A DNA stretch of 64,000 nucleotides, from assembly GCF_023555055.1 (NCBI RefSeq), contig NZ_JAMJPL010000004.1, forward strand, positions 62,001 through 126,000, written 5' to 3'. A program made the translations under genes and the position numbers. Origin of the DNA: Marinobacter sp. ATCH36. GTDB taxonomy: Bacteria; Pseudomonadota; Gammaproteobacteria; Pseudomonadales; Oleiphilaceae. Under the pieces are notes generated by a model. That model did no database searches. It saw only the letters and a program-made list of their open reading frames with translations, and was not told the DNA's origin. Below are positions 28,701-37,695 of this stretch, piece after piece. The first letter of the stretch is position 1, and every line of letters begins with the position of its first letter.

Positions 28701-30595
28701 ATACGGTGAATATCCACCACGGTTCCAGTATACGACCGCAAGGTGAAATCATGGATCCAGACTGTTCGTCCGAGGCGATCAGTGACTTCGAACGGATGTT
28801 CTCCGATAACCCGGAAGCCGAGATTATCAAAAATCGGCATAACATCAGACAGTGGGAGAGTCTCATCGGGATAGAACAGCTTGAAGTGCAGCGTACTCTC
28901 GTCCTCTTCGAGTGCCCGGTAGAAGCTCATCGTGAGATGCTTTTCGCTGGCTGCTCCGGCAATGTGTTCGAGGTCTATGGCTGCGCGCCGTGGCGAGAAC
29001 ATGTCCTTATAGCTGGCTGGAAAACCGGCGGAATAAAGCCGGAACAATTCGTTGCCCTGCTCTTCGCCGTAAGCCTCGTTCAACGCTTCCAACAGGCCAT
29101 CGCGCCATGACTGGGCAAGACTGATTACCGTTTCCCGTATTTCCGAGATTGGCAACTGACGGTTTTCCACCAGGGGCACGCGCACTGTGAATTGCACCCG
29201 GGCCAGAACCGATTCGGAGAAGTGGGTTACGAACTCAATGTCCTCTGCCTCAAGCCTTTCTCGCAACACCCGCTCCACTTTCAGGCGCAGTTCCGTGTTA
29301 TAGATATCACGTGGAAAAAACGCCAGGCAGGTTACAAACTGACCGTAGACATCCTCGCGCATGAACAGCTCAATCCGGCGGCGCTCCTGGATGTACAGGA
29401 TACTCTTGGCGACTGACAGCAACTCATTGGGTTCGATCTGGAACAGCTCATCACGGGGGTACACCGTGAGTATCTGATCCAGCTCCTTGCCCGAGTAATC
29501 TGCCCGCAGAAAACCGGAGCGCCTCATAACGGTATGGAACTTGCGGCGCAGCAGAGGAATCTCGTCCGGGCGCTCGTTGTAGACACGGGAGGTATACAGG
29601 CCGAGGAAACGCCGCTCACCGACCACTTCACCTTTGCTGTTGAACTTCTTGACGGCAATGTAGTCCGGATAGGCCGGCCGATGCACCCGTGATCGTTGCG
29701 CCGACTTGGCGAAGATGAATATATCGTCGGTGCGGGTCATTTCATGCCGGGTGCGTTGCGGCAACTCGTTGAGCCTGACCTTGTCCGGTCGCTCATTGTT
29801 GACCCGGAGAATACCCAACTCGGAATTTTCGACACGGCGAACAACCAGCCCGCTCTTGTCCTTGGCAAAATCGTACTCATCGTATCCCAGGAAGGTGAAA
29901 TGATCCCTGACAAGCCAGTCCAGGAATGCCTTGGCCTCTTCCTTGTACTCTGCGTCAATACCAGCCGTGGTATTGTCGAGCTCGCTGATAATTTCACTGA
30001 CTTTTTCGGTGACAAGCGGAAAATCACTGACCGCAATCCGGACTTCATGAAGAATGATCTGAAACACCTCTTCCAGGGATTTCAGATCCTCCGGATTACT
30101 GTGCCGGTCAATCTCCAGGACAATAAATGCCTCGTGATTACCACCATCGACCTTTTTCTTGGGCGGGTGCAGTTTCTTCACCTTGCCCTGAGCATCACGC
30201 TCCACCTGAAGGATCGAATGCTGGATAGAATGGGTGCCAATCTCGCGTTGATTGATCGCGATCCGCAGAGAATCAATCAGGAACGGCATATTCGGATGGA
30301 GAATGAAAATAACGGAATGCGTCGACTGCCAGCCATCAGTTTCCAGTTCGGGGTTGAACACAGCCACCGGGGTTTCTTCGGCCGTGCGTTTCTGGAGAAA
30401 CTTCCAGGCCGCCAGTATGGCGCCGTAGGTATCGGAAAACCGGCGACTCACAAGCTCTTCGAGCGGAACATGGGCATAATGCTGTTTCGCGAATTCACTG
30501 ATCTTTTTCGCTTCGGTTTTGGCTATTTTTTCGGCGAAGGCTTCGTCCAGCTGCTGAAAAAACTGTTCCTTGCTGGCGATGGTCAGCGCATTCAT
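25709..30595 (-). CDS. gdhB: NAD-specific glutamate dehydrogenase, giant type
   Basis: At 1628 residues this is the large (about 180 kDa) NAD-dependent glutamate dehydrogenase known as GdhB in Pseudomonas. It deaminates glutamate to 2-oxoglutarate and ammonia. The N-terminal half holds ACT-like regulatory domains. The catalytic core starts about residue 820 with [23 protein letters not shown] and [13 protein letters not shown], which contain the catalytic lysine region, followed by the NAD-binding part and a helical C-terminal domain. In Pseudomonas the enzyme is allosterically stimulated by arginine or aspartate. It diverges from the moxR cluster. A 482-codon open frame on its opposite strand is not a gene. 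Confidence 0.96.
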   Translation of the reverse strand: [1628 protein letters not shown]

Positions 30596-30748
30596 AGTCG
30601 ACCTCTGTGAGTGTGAAATAAACGTAATCGGCGTACTGTCACATAAGCATAGTCAAAGCCTTGATTTTTGCCCCCCAGATGCGAAAACTGCGACAACTAC
30701 TTATGCGTATCAATTAGGGCATCTCTATACCAGGAGCAGACACTACCG

Positions 30749-31711
30749 ATGGCTTTACAGCATACATTTGGCGAGCTGAGGTCTCAGTTAGCAAAAAGAA
30801 TTATCGGCCAGGAAAAACTGGTGGACCGCTTGCTGATTGCACTGCTGGCCGATGGCCACTTGCTGGTGGAAGGGGCCCCCGGCCTCGCCAAAACAACAGC
30901 GATCAAGGCACTGGCCGATCATCTGGAGGGCGACTTTCACCGCATCCAGTTTACGCCGGACCTGCTGCCATCAGACGTGACCGGCAGTGAGATCTACCGG
31001 GCGGAAACAGGGCAGTTCGAATTTCAGCATGGACCTATTTTCCATAACCTGGTGTTGGCAGACGAGATCAACCGTGCGCCTGCCAAGGTCCAGTCTGCGT
31101 TACTGGAAGCCATGGGAGAACGCCAGGTCAGTGTGGGTATGCGTACCTTTCCGCTGGACCGGTTATTCATGGTCATGGCCACCCAGAACCCGATCGAACA
31201 GGAGGGCACCTACCCGCTCCCCGAGGCACAGTTGGACCGGTTCCTGATGCACGTGGTCATCGACTACCCGTCGGCTGAAGCCGAGAAAGCCATCCTGCAT
31301 CTGGCAAGAAACGACTACCGGCGCGGGCAGGTTGCCGCCGAAGTACGCCTGACCGCAGATCAGGTTTTTGAGGCCCGTAACGAGGTTTCCGACATCTACA
31401 TGTCGGAGACTGTCGAGCAGTACCTGCTGGCGCTGGTACTGGCAACCAGGGATCCGGCCACTCTCGATCCCGAGCTTGCCCGCTGGACTGCTTTTGGCGC
31501 CAGCCCCCGGGGCACCATTGCACTGGACCGCTGCGCCCGCGCTATGGCCTGGCTCGAAGGCCGCGATTATGTCAGCCCGGATGATGTCCGTAGTATCGCC
31601 TTCGATGTACTCAGGCACCGCATCCTGCTGACCTTCGAAGCCGAAGCCGAGGGACTGACGGCAGATGCCATTATCCAGCGACTGATCGACCGCGTTCCGG
31701 TTACTGCCTGA
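30749..31711 (+). CDS. moxR: MoxR family AAA+ ATPase
   Basis: This 320-residue ATPase begins at the ATG at 30749 ([10 protein letters not shown]) with AGGAG twelve bases upstream; an earlier start would add 27 residues without homology. Walker A is GAPGLAKT at 42-49, the MoxR signature [22 protein letters not shown] contains Walker B, and [22 protein letters not shown] is sensor 1. MoxR proteins act as chaperone-like ATPases for von Willebrand domain partners. It heads the cluster moxR-DUF58-DUF4381-batA-batB-batD. Confidence 0.95.
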   Translation: MALQHTFGELRSQLAKRIIGQEKLVDRLLIALLADGHLLVEGAPGLAKTTAIKALADHLEGDFHRIQFTPDLLPSDVTGSEIYRAETGQFEFQHGPIFHNLVLADEINRAPAKVQSALLEAMGERQVSVGMRTFPLDRLFMVMATQNPIEQEGTYPLPEAQLDRFLMHVVIDYPSAEAEKAILHLARNDYRRGQVAAEVRLTADQVFEARNEVSDIYMSETVEQYLLALVLATRDPATLDPELARWTAFGASPRGTIALDRCARAMAWLEGRDYVSPDDVRSIAFDVLRHRILLTFEAEAEGLTADAIIQRLIDRVPVTA

Positions 31712-31715
31712 ATCC

Positions 31716-32666
31716 GTGACCATGACCGCAACCGAACCAGGCACACACATTTCCCTGCCCGAACTAATCCGGCTTCAGGCGGATGCCCGCGCCCTGAAGT
31801 TGCCGGCGGCGAGGCCGGTAAGATCGCGCCAGGCAGGCCTGCAGCGTTCCCCACGCAGGGGTCGGGGGATGGCTTTTGCAGAAGTGCGCCAGTATCAGCC
31901 CGGTGACGACATACGCAGTATTGATTGGCGGGTAACCGCCCGAAGACAATCCCCGCATACCAAGCTTTATGAAGAGGAGCGTGAGCGTCCGGTCCTGCTA
32001 TTGTGTGATCTTGGCCCTTCCCTGTTTTTCGCCAGTACCGGCGCCTACAAGCAGGTCCGCTGCGCACAGCTGGCCGGTATTCTGGCATGGCTCGCGCTCT
32101 GGTCCGGGGATCAGGTGGGGGGCATCGTTTTCAATGGCAGAGAGTTAAGCGTTCAGCGACCTGCGCGCCGCAAGAAATCGGTGCTCCGGCTGCTGGATAC
32201 CCTGGCCCAGCAGCAGAGAGTATCCCCTGACGACCGGGGCCTGCAGCAGGCCGTTGAGAAAGGCTGTGACCTCGATACAGCGCTACGTGAGGCGCGCCGG
32301 GTTGCCCATACCGGCAGTCGTATTTTCGTGATCAGTGATTTTCTCAACATTACCGGAGACACATCACGACTGCTCGGGGCGCTGGCGCGTCACAACACCG
32401 TCAGCGCACTCAGAGTTATTGACCCGCTGGAACTGAAACTGCCCGACAGCGGACGCTTCGCAATTGCCAGCGAGGACGGACCGGTGTGGTTTGACAGCAG
32501 CAACCCCCGGTTTAAGCAAGCGTATGCCGAAAAGGTACGGCAGCATACCGAAGCGTTGGAAGAATGCTTCCGTACGGCAGGGGTACAACCGGCCAACGTG
32601 ATGACCAGCGATCAGCCTGCACTGATACTACAGACACTGCTCGGCCCCCGTGGCCACATTGGATAA
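31716..32666 (+). CDS. DUF58 domain protein
   Basis: The 316-residue protein has the DUF58 core: [19 protein letters not shown] followed by [12 protein letters not shown], and a von Willebrand-like strand [15 protein letters not shown] in which the metal-site DxSxS is altered. DUF58 proteins nearly always accompany a MoxR ATPase and are thought to be its partner. It starts four bases after moxR; the exact start could be either of two nearby methionines. No membrane segment is seen. Confidence 0.9.
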   Translation: MTMTATEPGTHISLPELIRLQADARALKLPAARPVRSRQAGLQRSPRRGRGMAFAEVRQYQPGDDIRSIDWRVTARRQSPHTKLYEEERERPVLLLCDLGPSLFFASTGAYKQVRCAQLAGILAWLALWSGDQVGGIVFNGRELSVQRPARRKKSVLRLLDTLAQQQRVSPDDRGLQQAVEKGCDLDTALREARRVAHTGSRIFVISDFLNITGDTSRLLGALARHNTVSALRVIDPLELKLPDSGRFAIASEDGPVWFDSSNPRFKQAYAEKVRQHTEALEECFRTAGVQPANVMTSDQPALILQTLLGPRGHIG

Positions 32667-32684
32667 CAGGACCACTTCAAGCCC

Positions 32685-33155
32685 ATGATGGAACAGGATC
32701 CACTGAGCCAGCTCAGAGACATACACCTGCCGCAACCCGGAGGCTTCTGGCCCCCGGCGCCGGGTTGGTGGATTCTGCTGGCCATTATCATCGGCCTGGC
32801 TGTCGTGGTGTTCGTTTATATACGGCGGAAACAGCGCAGGAACCGTTGGCTGGGCTCAGCCAAAAAGGAATTACAACGTCTGGAACAAAACGCTTCGGCG
32901 GACAACCAATGGTTCGCCGCGCTGAACCGGCTGCTGAAACAGTCGGCCCGAATGCGCTACCCGGAACAGGTACCGGAGTCCCTGTCCGGCGAGTCCTGGG
33001 TTCGCTTCCTGCTTGAAACCAGCCCGAAAGACCGGGTGGCATTCCGGCCCGTGGTCGAAGCCATGGTCAACAGCGCCTGGCAGCCATCGCCGGAGTGCAG
33101 CCCCGCAGAAGCGCTGACGTTCGCGCGGGTATGGTTGGGAGGCCAGAAATGCTGA
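32685..33155 (+). CDS. DUF4381 membrane protein
   Basis: This 156-residue protein starts with a conserved LSQLRDIHLPQPGGFWPPAPGWW segment, then one membrane helix at about 28-46, followed by a basic stretch and a cytoplasmic helical domain. The pattern belongs to DUF4381, which is found only in MoxR/DUF58/von Willebrand operons. Its role is unknown. It overlaps the next gene by seven bases. Confidence 0.88.
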   Translation: MMEQDPLSQLRDIHLPQPGGFWPPAPGWWILLAIIIGLAVVVFVYIRRKQRRNRWLGSAKKELQRLEQNASADNQWFAALNRLLKQSARMRYPEQVPESLSGESWVRFLLETSPKDRVAFRPVVEAMVNSAWQPSPECSPAEALTFARVWLGGQKC

Positions 33156-34171
33156 GCCTCGCCTATCCCTGGGTATTGTTACTGGCACTGTTACCCTTGC
33201 TTATGCGTTTGCGTCGCCGCAGCAGCCAGCCAGTAGAGGCGCCGGTGTTCCCCGTGGGCCACTGGTTATCCGATCTGCCCGGTGTCAGCCGCAGCGGCAG
33301 CCGGGTTCCCCGGTGGCAACAGCTGCTTCTGTTTCTGATCTGGCTTTTGCTGGTGGTGGCAATGGCCAGGCCACAGCACGTGGGTGAGCAGATACAAATG
33401 CCCGTTAGCGGGCGAGATCTGCTATTGGCGGTGGACATTTCCCCCTCCATGGATGAACAGGATATGGTGATACAGGGCCGCAGCATAAACCGGTTGCACG
33501 CTGTCAAGCGGGTGCTGGATGACTTTATCCAGCGCCGCGAAGGCGACCGGCTCGGGCTCCTGCTGTTTGGTACCGAACCCTACATCCAGGCACCCCTGAC
33601 GTTTGATCGGGCAACGGTGCAAACCCTGCTCAGCGAGGCCGGCATTGGCATGGCCGGGCGAGCGACTGCCATTGGCGACGCGCTCGGCCTGGCGATCAAA
33701 CGCCTTCGGGACCGGCCGCAAGAACAACGGGTGGTCATACTGCTGACCGATGGCGCCAATACCGCCGGAGAAATTGCACCGGACAAGGCCGCCGAGATAG
33801 CCAGCGCCGCCGGCGTACGTATCTACACCATCGGCATTGGTGCTGAGTCCATGGTGCAGCGTGGGCTGCTGGGTTCCCGCCGGGTGAACCCGTCCCGGGA
33901 TCTGGACGAGCAACTGCTGAAACGCATAGCACAGCAGACCGGCGGTGAGTATTTCCGTGCCCGCAGCCTGCCCGAGCTGGAGCTGATTTATGAAAGTATC
34001 AATCAGCTGGAGCCCATCGAGCTGGAGGGCAAACACTATCGGCCGGTGACTGAACTCTACGTTTGGCCTGCGGGCATTGCAGCCCTGATATGGCTATTGA
34101 TGCAAGGGGGCAGGCTGGCGAGAGTCAGGCGCCAACCCTCTGACACGGCGCAGGAGGCCCGCAATGGCTGA
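33149..34171 (+). CDS. batA: BatA-like von Willebrand factor A membrane protein
   Basis: I start this protein at the ATG at 33149 with tgggagg upstream, giving 340 residues (MLSLAYPWVL). There are two N-terminal membrane helices (about 5-20 and 58-73), a von Willebrand A domain with an intact metal site D96-I-S98-P-S100, and a final membrane helix near 312-330. It matches BatA-type proteins of aerotolerance operons. It overlaps the DUF4381 gene upstream and batB downstream by eight bases. Confidence 0.9.
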   Translation: MLSLAYPWVLLLALLPLLMRLRRRSSQPVEAPVFPVGHWLSDLPGVSRSGSRVPRWQQLLLFLIWLLLVVAMARPQHVGEQIQMPVSGRDLLLAVDISPSMDEQDMVIQGRSINRLHAVKRVLDDFIQRREGDRLGLLLFGTEPYIQAPLTFDRATVQTLLSEAGIGMAGRATAIGDALGLAIKRLRDRPQEQRVVILLTDGANTAGEIAPDKAAEIASAAGVRIYTIGIGAESMVQRGLLGSRRVNPSRDLDEQLLKRIAQQTGGEYFRARSLPELELIYESINQLEPIELEGKHYRPVTELYVWPAGIAALIWLLMQGGRLARVRRQPSDTAQEARNG

Positions 34172-35957
34172 ATTTCATTTCCTTCGCCCATTGTGGCTGC
34201 TCCTGTTACTCGCTGCCCTGCTCCTGCCACTGCTTCTACGGCGCTTCCAGCAGAGTGATAGTGGCTGGGGCAGAATCATTCCCGCGAAGTTGCTGCGGCC
34301 CTTGATCAGCCAATCGGGCGCAGCAGGCTCGCCGCGAAAATCCCTGATATGGCCGGCAGTGGCAGCGGTGGTTGTACTGGCGTTCGCGCTTTCCGGGCCA
34401 TCCTGGCGGCAGGCTCCCACCCCATTACAGCAGCAAAACGACAGTCTGGTTATCGTGCTGGATCTCTCACTGTCCATGCTGGCCACTGATGTGGAACCAG
34501 ATCGGCTAACCGTCGCCAAACGCAAAATCCGCGACATCCTTAAAGCCCGTGAAGGAGCTCTGACAGCACTGGTGGTATATGCGGCAGATGCCCATGTTGT
34601 CACGCCGTTAACGGACGACCGCAACACCATCGAAGGCATGCTGGACGTGCTGGAACCCGTTATCATGCCCGCTGCCGGCAATCGCGCGGATCTGGGAATC
34701 GAACGCGGGCTGGACCTGCTGGAACAGGGAGCGCCCGGCAACGGACGCCTGCTACTGATCGCAGACGATGTGGGAGAACGCTATCGCCAGCGGATCACCG
34801 ATCACCTGGCGACCAGCCCTTTCGCACTGAGCACACTTACCGTCGGCACTGCAGAGGGCGGGCCGATCCCATTGGCCCGCCAGGGGTTCATCAGGGACAA
34901 CGATGACATCGTTATTACCCGGGCCAACCCGGACAGCATGGCCAATCTGGCAAGCAGAAACGGCGGCAACAGCCACAGGGTGACCATCACCGATGATGAC
35001 ATTCTTGCACTGGAGCTCCGCCCCATCGACTCTGCCGATTGGGAAGACAGCGATCGGAATCTGACCGTCAACCGCTGGCAGGATGATGGATACTGGTTAC
35101 TCTGGCTGGCAGCCCCGCTGGCGCTTATTGGCTGGCGCCGCGGCGCCATGGCTATGCTGCTGCTTACCCTGTTGCCACTTACGCCTCGCCCGGCCATGGC
35201 ATTGGATTGGGAAAGCCTCTGGTCGCGACAGGACCAGCGGGCGCCGGAACTCATTGAAAAAGATCCCGACCGGGCGGCACGGATTCTGGATGACCCCGGC
35301 TGGCGCGGCAGCGCACTCTACCGGAAGGGAGATTATGACAAGGCTGCACAAGCCTTTGCCGGCGCTGACACTCCCTCGGCGGAATACAATCGCGGCAACG
35401 CATTGGCGCGTGCTGGCAAACTGGAAGAAGCCCTGGATGCCTACAGCAAAGCCATTGAAACGCACCCGGACAACGAGGATGCGCAATTCAATCGCGACCT
35501 GGTAAAACAGCTTCTGGAACAACAACAGAACCAATCTGGTGGTGAGGGAGATGAATCCTCCGATCAGCAAGGGGGCCAGCAACAACAGGGCGACCAGCAG
35601 GACTCCCAGGACGGCTCCGACAGCCAGAACCAGCAGGGTGACCCCTCCGGTCAGCCAGGTGACCAGCAGCAGGATAACCAGCGCAATAATCAGCAACAGG
35701 AAAGCCAGTCCCGGAGCGACGGCGACAACCAGCAGCAGGAGCCGCCATCGGGGCAGAATGACCAAAGTACCGATGAGGGAGCCGACAGCCAGGAATCCCG
35801 CTCACCAGCAGAGCTGGAGACCTCGCCACTGAGCCAGGGCCAGGAGCAGTGGCTCAGGCGTGTACCCGACAATCCTGGCGGCCTGCTGCGAAGAAAATTC
35901 CTGCAACAGTACCAGGAACGGGAAACACCATCTGACGAGGGCGATACACCATGGTAA
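34164..35957 (+). CDS. batB: BatB/BatC-like von Willebrand and TPR protein
   Basis: The 597-residue protein joins features of BatB and BatC. Two N-terminal membrane helices are followed by a von Willebrand A domain with metal site D100-L-S102-L-S104, two more hydrophobic helices near 310-345, and TPR repeats at about 390-450 (NRGNALARAGKLEEALDAYSKAI). From about 451 to 545 the sequence is almost only Gln, Asn, Asp, Ser and Gly, ending in a conserved-looking SQGQEQWLRRVPDNPGGLLRRKFL. The Q-rich segment is longer than usual, in my recollection. Confidence 0.9.
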   Translation: MAEFHFLRPLWLLLLLAALLLPLLLRRFQQSDSGWGRIIPAKLLRPLISQSGAAGSPRKSLIWPAVAAVVVLAFALSGPSWRQAPTPLQQQNDSLVIVLDLSLSMLATDVEPDRLTVAKRKIRDILKAREGALTALVVYAADAHVVTPLTDDRNTIEGMLDVLEPVIMPAAGNRADLGIERGLDLLEQGAPGNGRLLLIADDVGERYRQRITDHLATSPFALSTLTVGTAEGGPIPLARQGFIRDNDDIVITRANPDSMANLASRNGGNSHRVTITDDDILALELRPIDSADWEDSDRNLTVNRWQDDGYWLLWLAAPLALIGWRRGAMAMLLLTLLPLTPRPAMALDWESLWSRQDQRAPELIEKDPDRAARILDDPGWRGSALYRKGDYDKAAQAFAGADTPSAEYNRGNALARAGKLEEALDAYSKAIETHPDNEDAQFNRDLVKQLLEQQQNQSGGEGDESSDQQGGQQQQGDQQDSQDGSDSQNQQGDPSGQPGDQQQDNQRNNQQQESQSRSDGDNQQQEPPSGQNDQSTDEGADSQESRSPAELETSPLSQGQEQWLRRVPDNPGGLLRRKFLQQYQERETPSDEGDTPW

Positions 35958-37690
35958 GCCGGCTGATCTATCCGTTAATTCTGATGTCGCTGCTTCTGAC
36001 CATGGCCGGGCAGGCTATGGCCGCAAATAACCTGACCGTGGAGCCTGACAGAACCCGCCTGTATCAAGGCGAAGTGTTGACTCTGACCGTAAAAGGCACC
36101 ACCAAAATCGACATCAACCTCGGCAATCTGTTTGATTTCGACATGTCCAGCCTGCCGAAACCGGATATCGAGAAAGTAGAGGGTGATTTCGATATCCTGG
36201 CCCGCAATCAGCAGTATTCCATCCGCACCATCAACAACGAAATGATCGGCGAAATCACCTGGACCTATCAACTGGCCCCGAAAACCACCGGAGATTTGAC
36301 GATTCCGGCGTTGAAATTCCGGGACTCAGAATCCGACCCGGTTACTATTCAGGTCATCAGTGGCAGGGCTCCAGACCAGAAAGCAGATGCCTCGCGGGAC
36401 AGTTTCATCGAACTGGCGGCGGACAAGGACGAAGTCTACGTGCAGGAGCAGCTGGTCCTTACCGTCAAGCTGTTCTTCACAGGCAATCTGATTCGCGGTG
36501 AGCTGTCAGAACCGGAGCATCCCCACGCCATCGTCGAATCACTGGGCAAGCAGAACGAGTACACCCGCTACCGGGACGGTGTTCGTTACCGGGTGGTCGA
36601 GCGACGATACGCCATTTTCCCTCAGCGGGAAGGACAACTCAGCCTGCGGCCCATCAGATTTGAGGGGCAGGCACGCAACAACGACGGACAGCTGAAATTC
36701 CTCCGCGACAACGCCACCCTGTTCGACGTACCCGTCAAGGGAGTTCCCGCAGGTTTCAGTGGGGATACCTGGCTGCCGGCAGGTAACCTGGAGCTGAGCG
36801 AATCCGGGCTGCCACAGAACCAGACACTGACGGCCGGCCAGAACCTCACCCGAACCCTCAATCTGCAGGCTGATGGCTTACCCTCGGAGACACTACCGCC
36901 CTTTCCGGAACAGGTGCCCGACGGCATCCGTGCCTATCCGGAGAAGTCAGAGCGCACGACAACTCCTGGCAGTGAGGGGCTGGCATCACAGCTGACACAG
37001 ACAACAGCGCTGGTGCCAGTGCAACCGGGGGAGCTGGTACTGCCTGAAATCCGGATACCCTGGTGGGATACCGAAAGTGACACCGAACGGGTCGCGGTGG
37101 TTCCGGCCAGGACTCTGACAATTGAGGCGATTCCCGGTCAGATTGAGACATTGCCCACCGACTCACCCGGCCAGGCAGATGCGACTCAAGAAGAAGGGAG
37201 TGGCACGGACAATACAGCCGAAAGGAATACCGACCCTGGTTTCTGGCCGTTGGCTACGGCGGCCCTTTTGGCGGCCTGGCTGGTAACCCTTGCGGCCTGG
37301 TGGTTGTCACGACGCGCATCGCGGCCCGAACCTGCGCCGGAAAATCCTCTGGGCATCCGTGAAAAAACGCTGTTCAGGGAACTTTGCGAGTCAGCCCGGG
37401 CAGGCTCACCCAGGACAACCGAGTTGCTGGTGCGCTGGATGGCGGTACAGCATCCGGAAGCCAGTTTTCGCAGCGTGGTGGACGTTAACCGTGTCCTGCA
37501 GGATAAGGAGCTGGCGGCCGGGATTGAACAGTTGCAACACCGACTATTCGGAACACCGGAACAGCAGGCATCAACCTGGAATGGAGACCGCCTGGTAGCA
37601 ACACTGATCCGGATTCGCGGCGCTGCCAAGCCCGTCGATTCGGGTAAATCGTTACCGCCGCTTTACCCCGACGGGCTCAGAACCAGCTGA
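35951..37690 (+). CDS. batD: BatD family protein
   Basis: The 579-residue protein has a signal peptide (residues about 1-25), a large periplasmic region made of repeated beta-sandwich units that fit the BatD family, and a membrane helix at about 427-450 followed by a cytoplasmic helical domain of 130 residues. Bat proteins were named for aerotolerance in Bacteroides; the role in proteobacteria is not settled. It is the last gene of the cluster and ends five bases before the stop of convergent ccmI. Confidence 0.88.
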   Translation: MVSRLIYPLILMSLLLTMAGQAMAANNLTVEPDRTRLYQGEVLTLTVKGTTKIDINLGNLFDFDMSSLPKPDIEKVEGDFDILARNQQYSIRTINNEMIGEITWTYQLAPKTTGDLTIPALKFRDSESDPVTIQVISGRAPDQKADASRDSFIELAADKDEVYVQEQLVLTVKLFFTGNLIRGELSEPEHPHAIVESLGKQNEYTRYRDGVRYRVVERRYAIFPQREGQLSLRPIRFEGQARNNDGQLKFLRDNATLFDVPVKGVPAGFSGDTWLPAGNLELSESGLPQNQTLTAGQNLTRTLNLQADGLPSETLPPFPEQVPDGIRAYPEKSERTTTPGSEGLASQLTQTTALVPVQPGELVLPEIRIPWWDTESDTERVAVVPARTLTIEAIPGQIETLPTDSPGQADATQEEGSGTDNTAERNTDPGFWPLATAALLAAWLVTLAAWWLSRRASRPEPAPENPLGIREKTLFRELCESARAGSPRTTELLVRWMAVQHPEASFRSVVDVNRVLQDKELAAGIEQLQHRLFGTPEQQASTWNGDRLVATLIRIRGAAKPVDSGKSLPPLYPDGLRTS

Positions 37691-37695
37691 AACGG

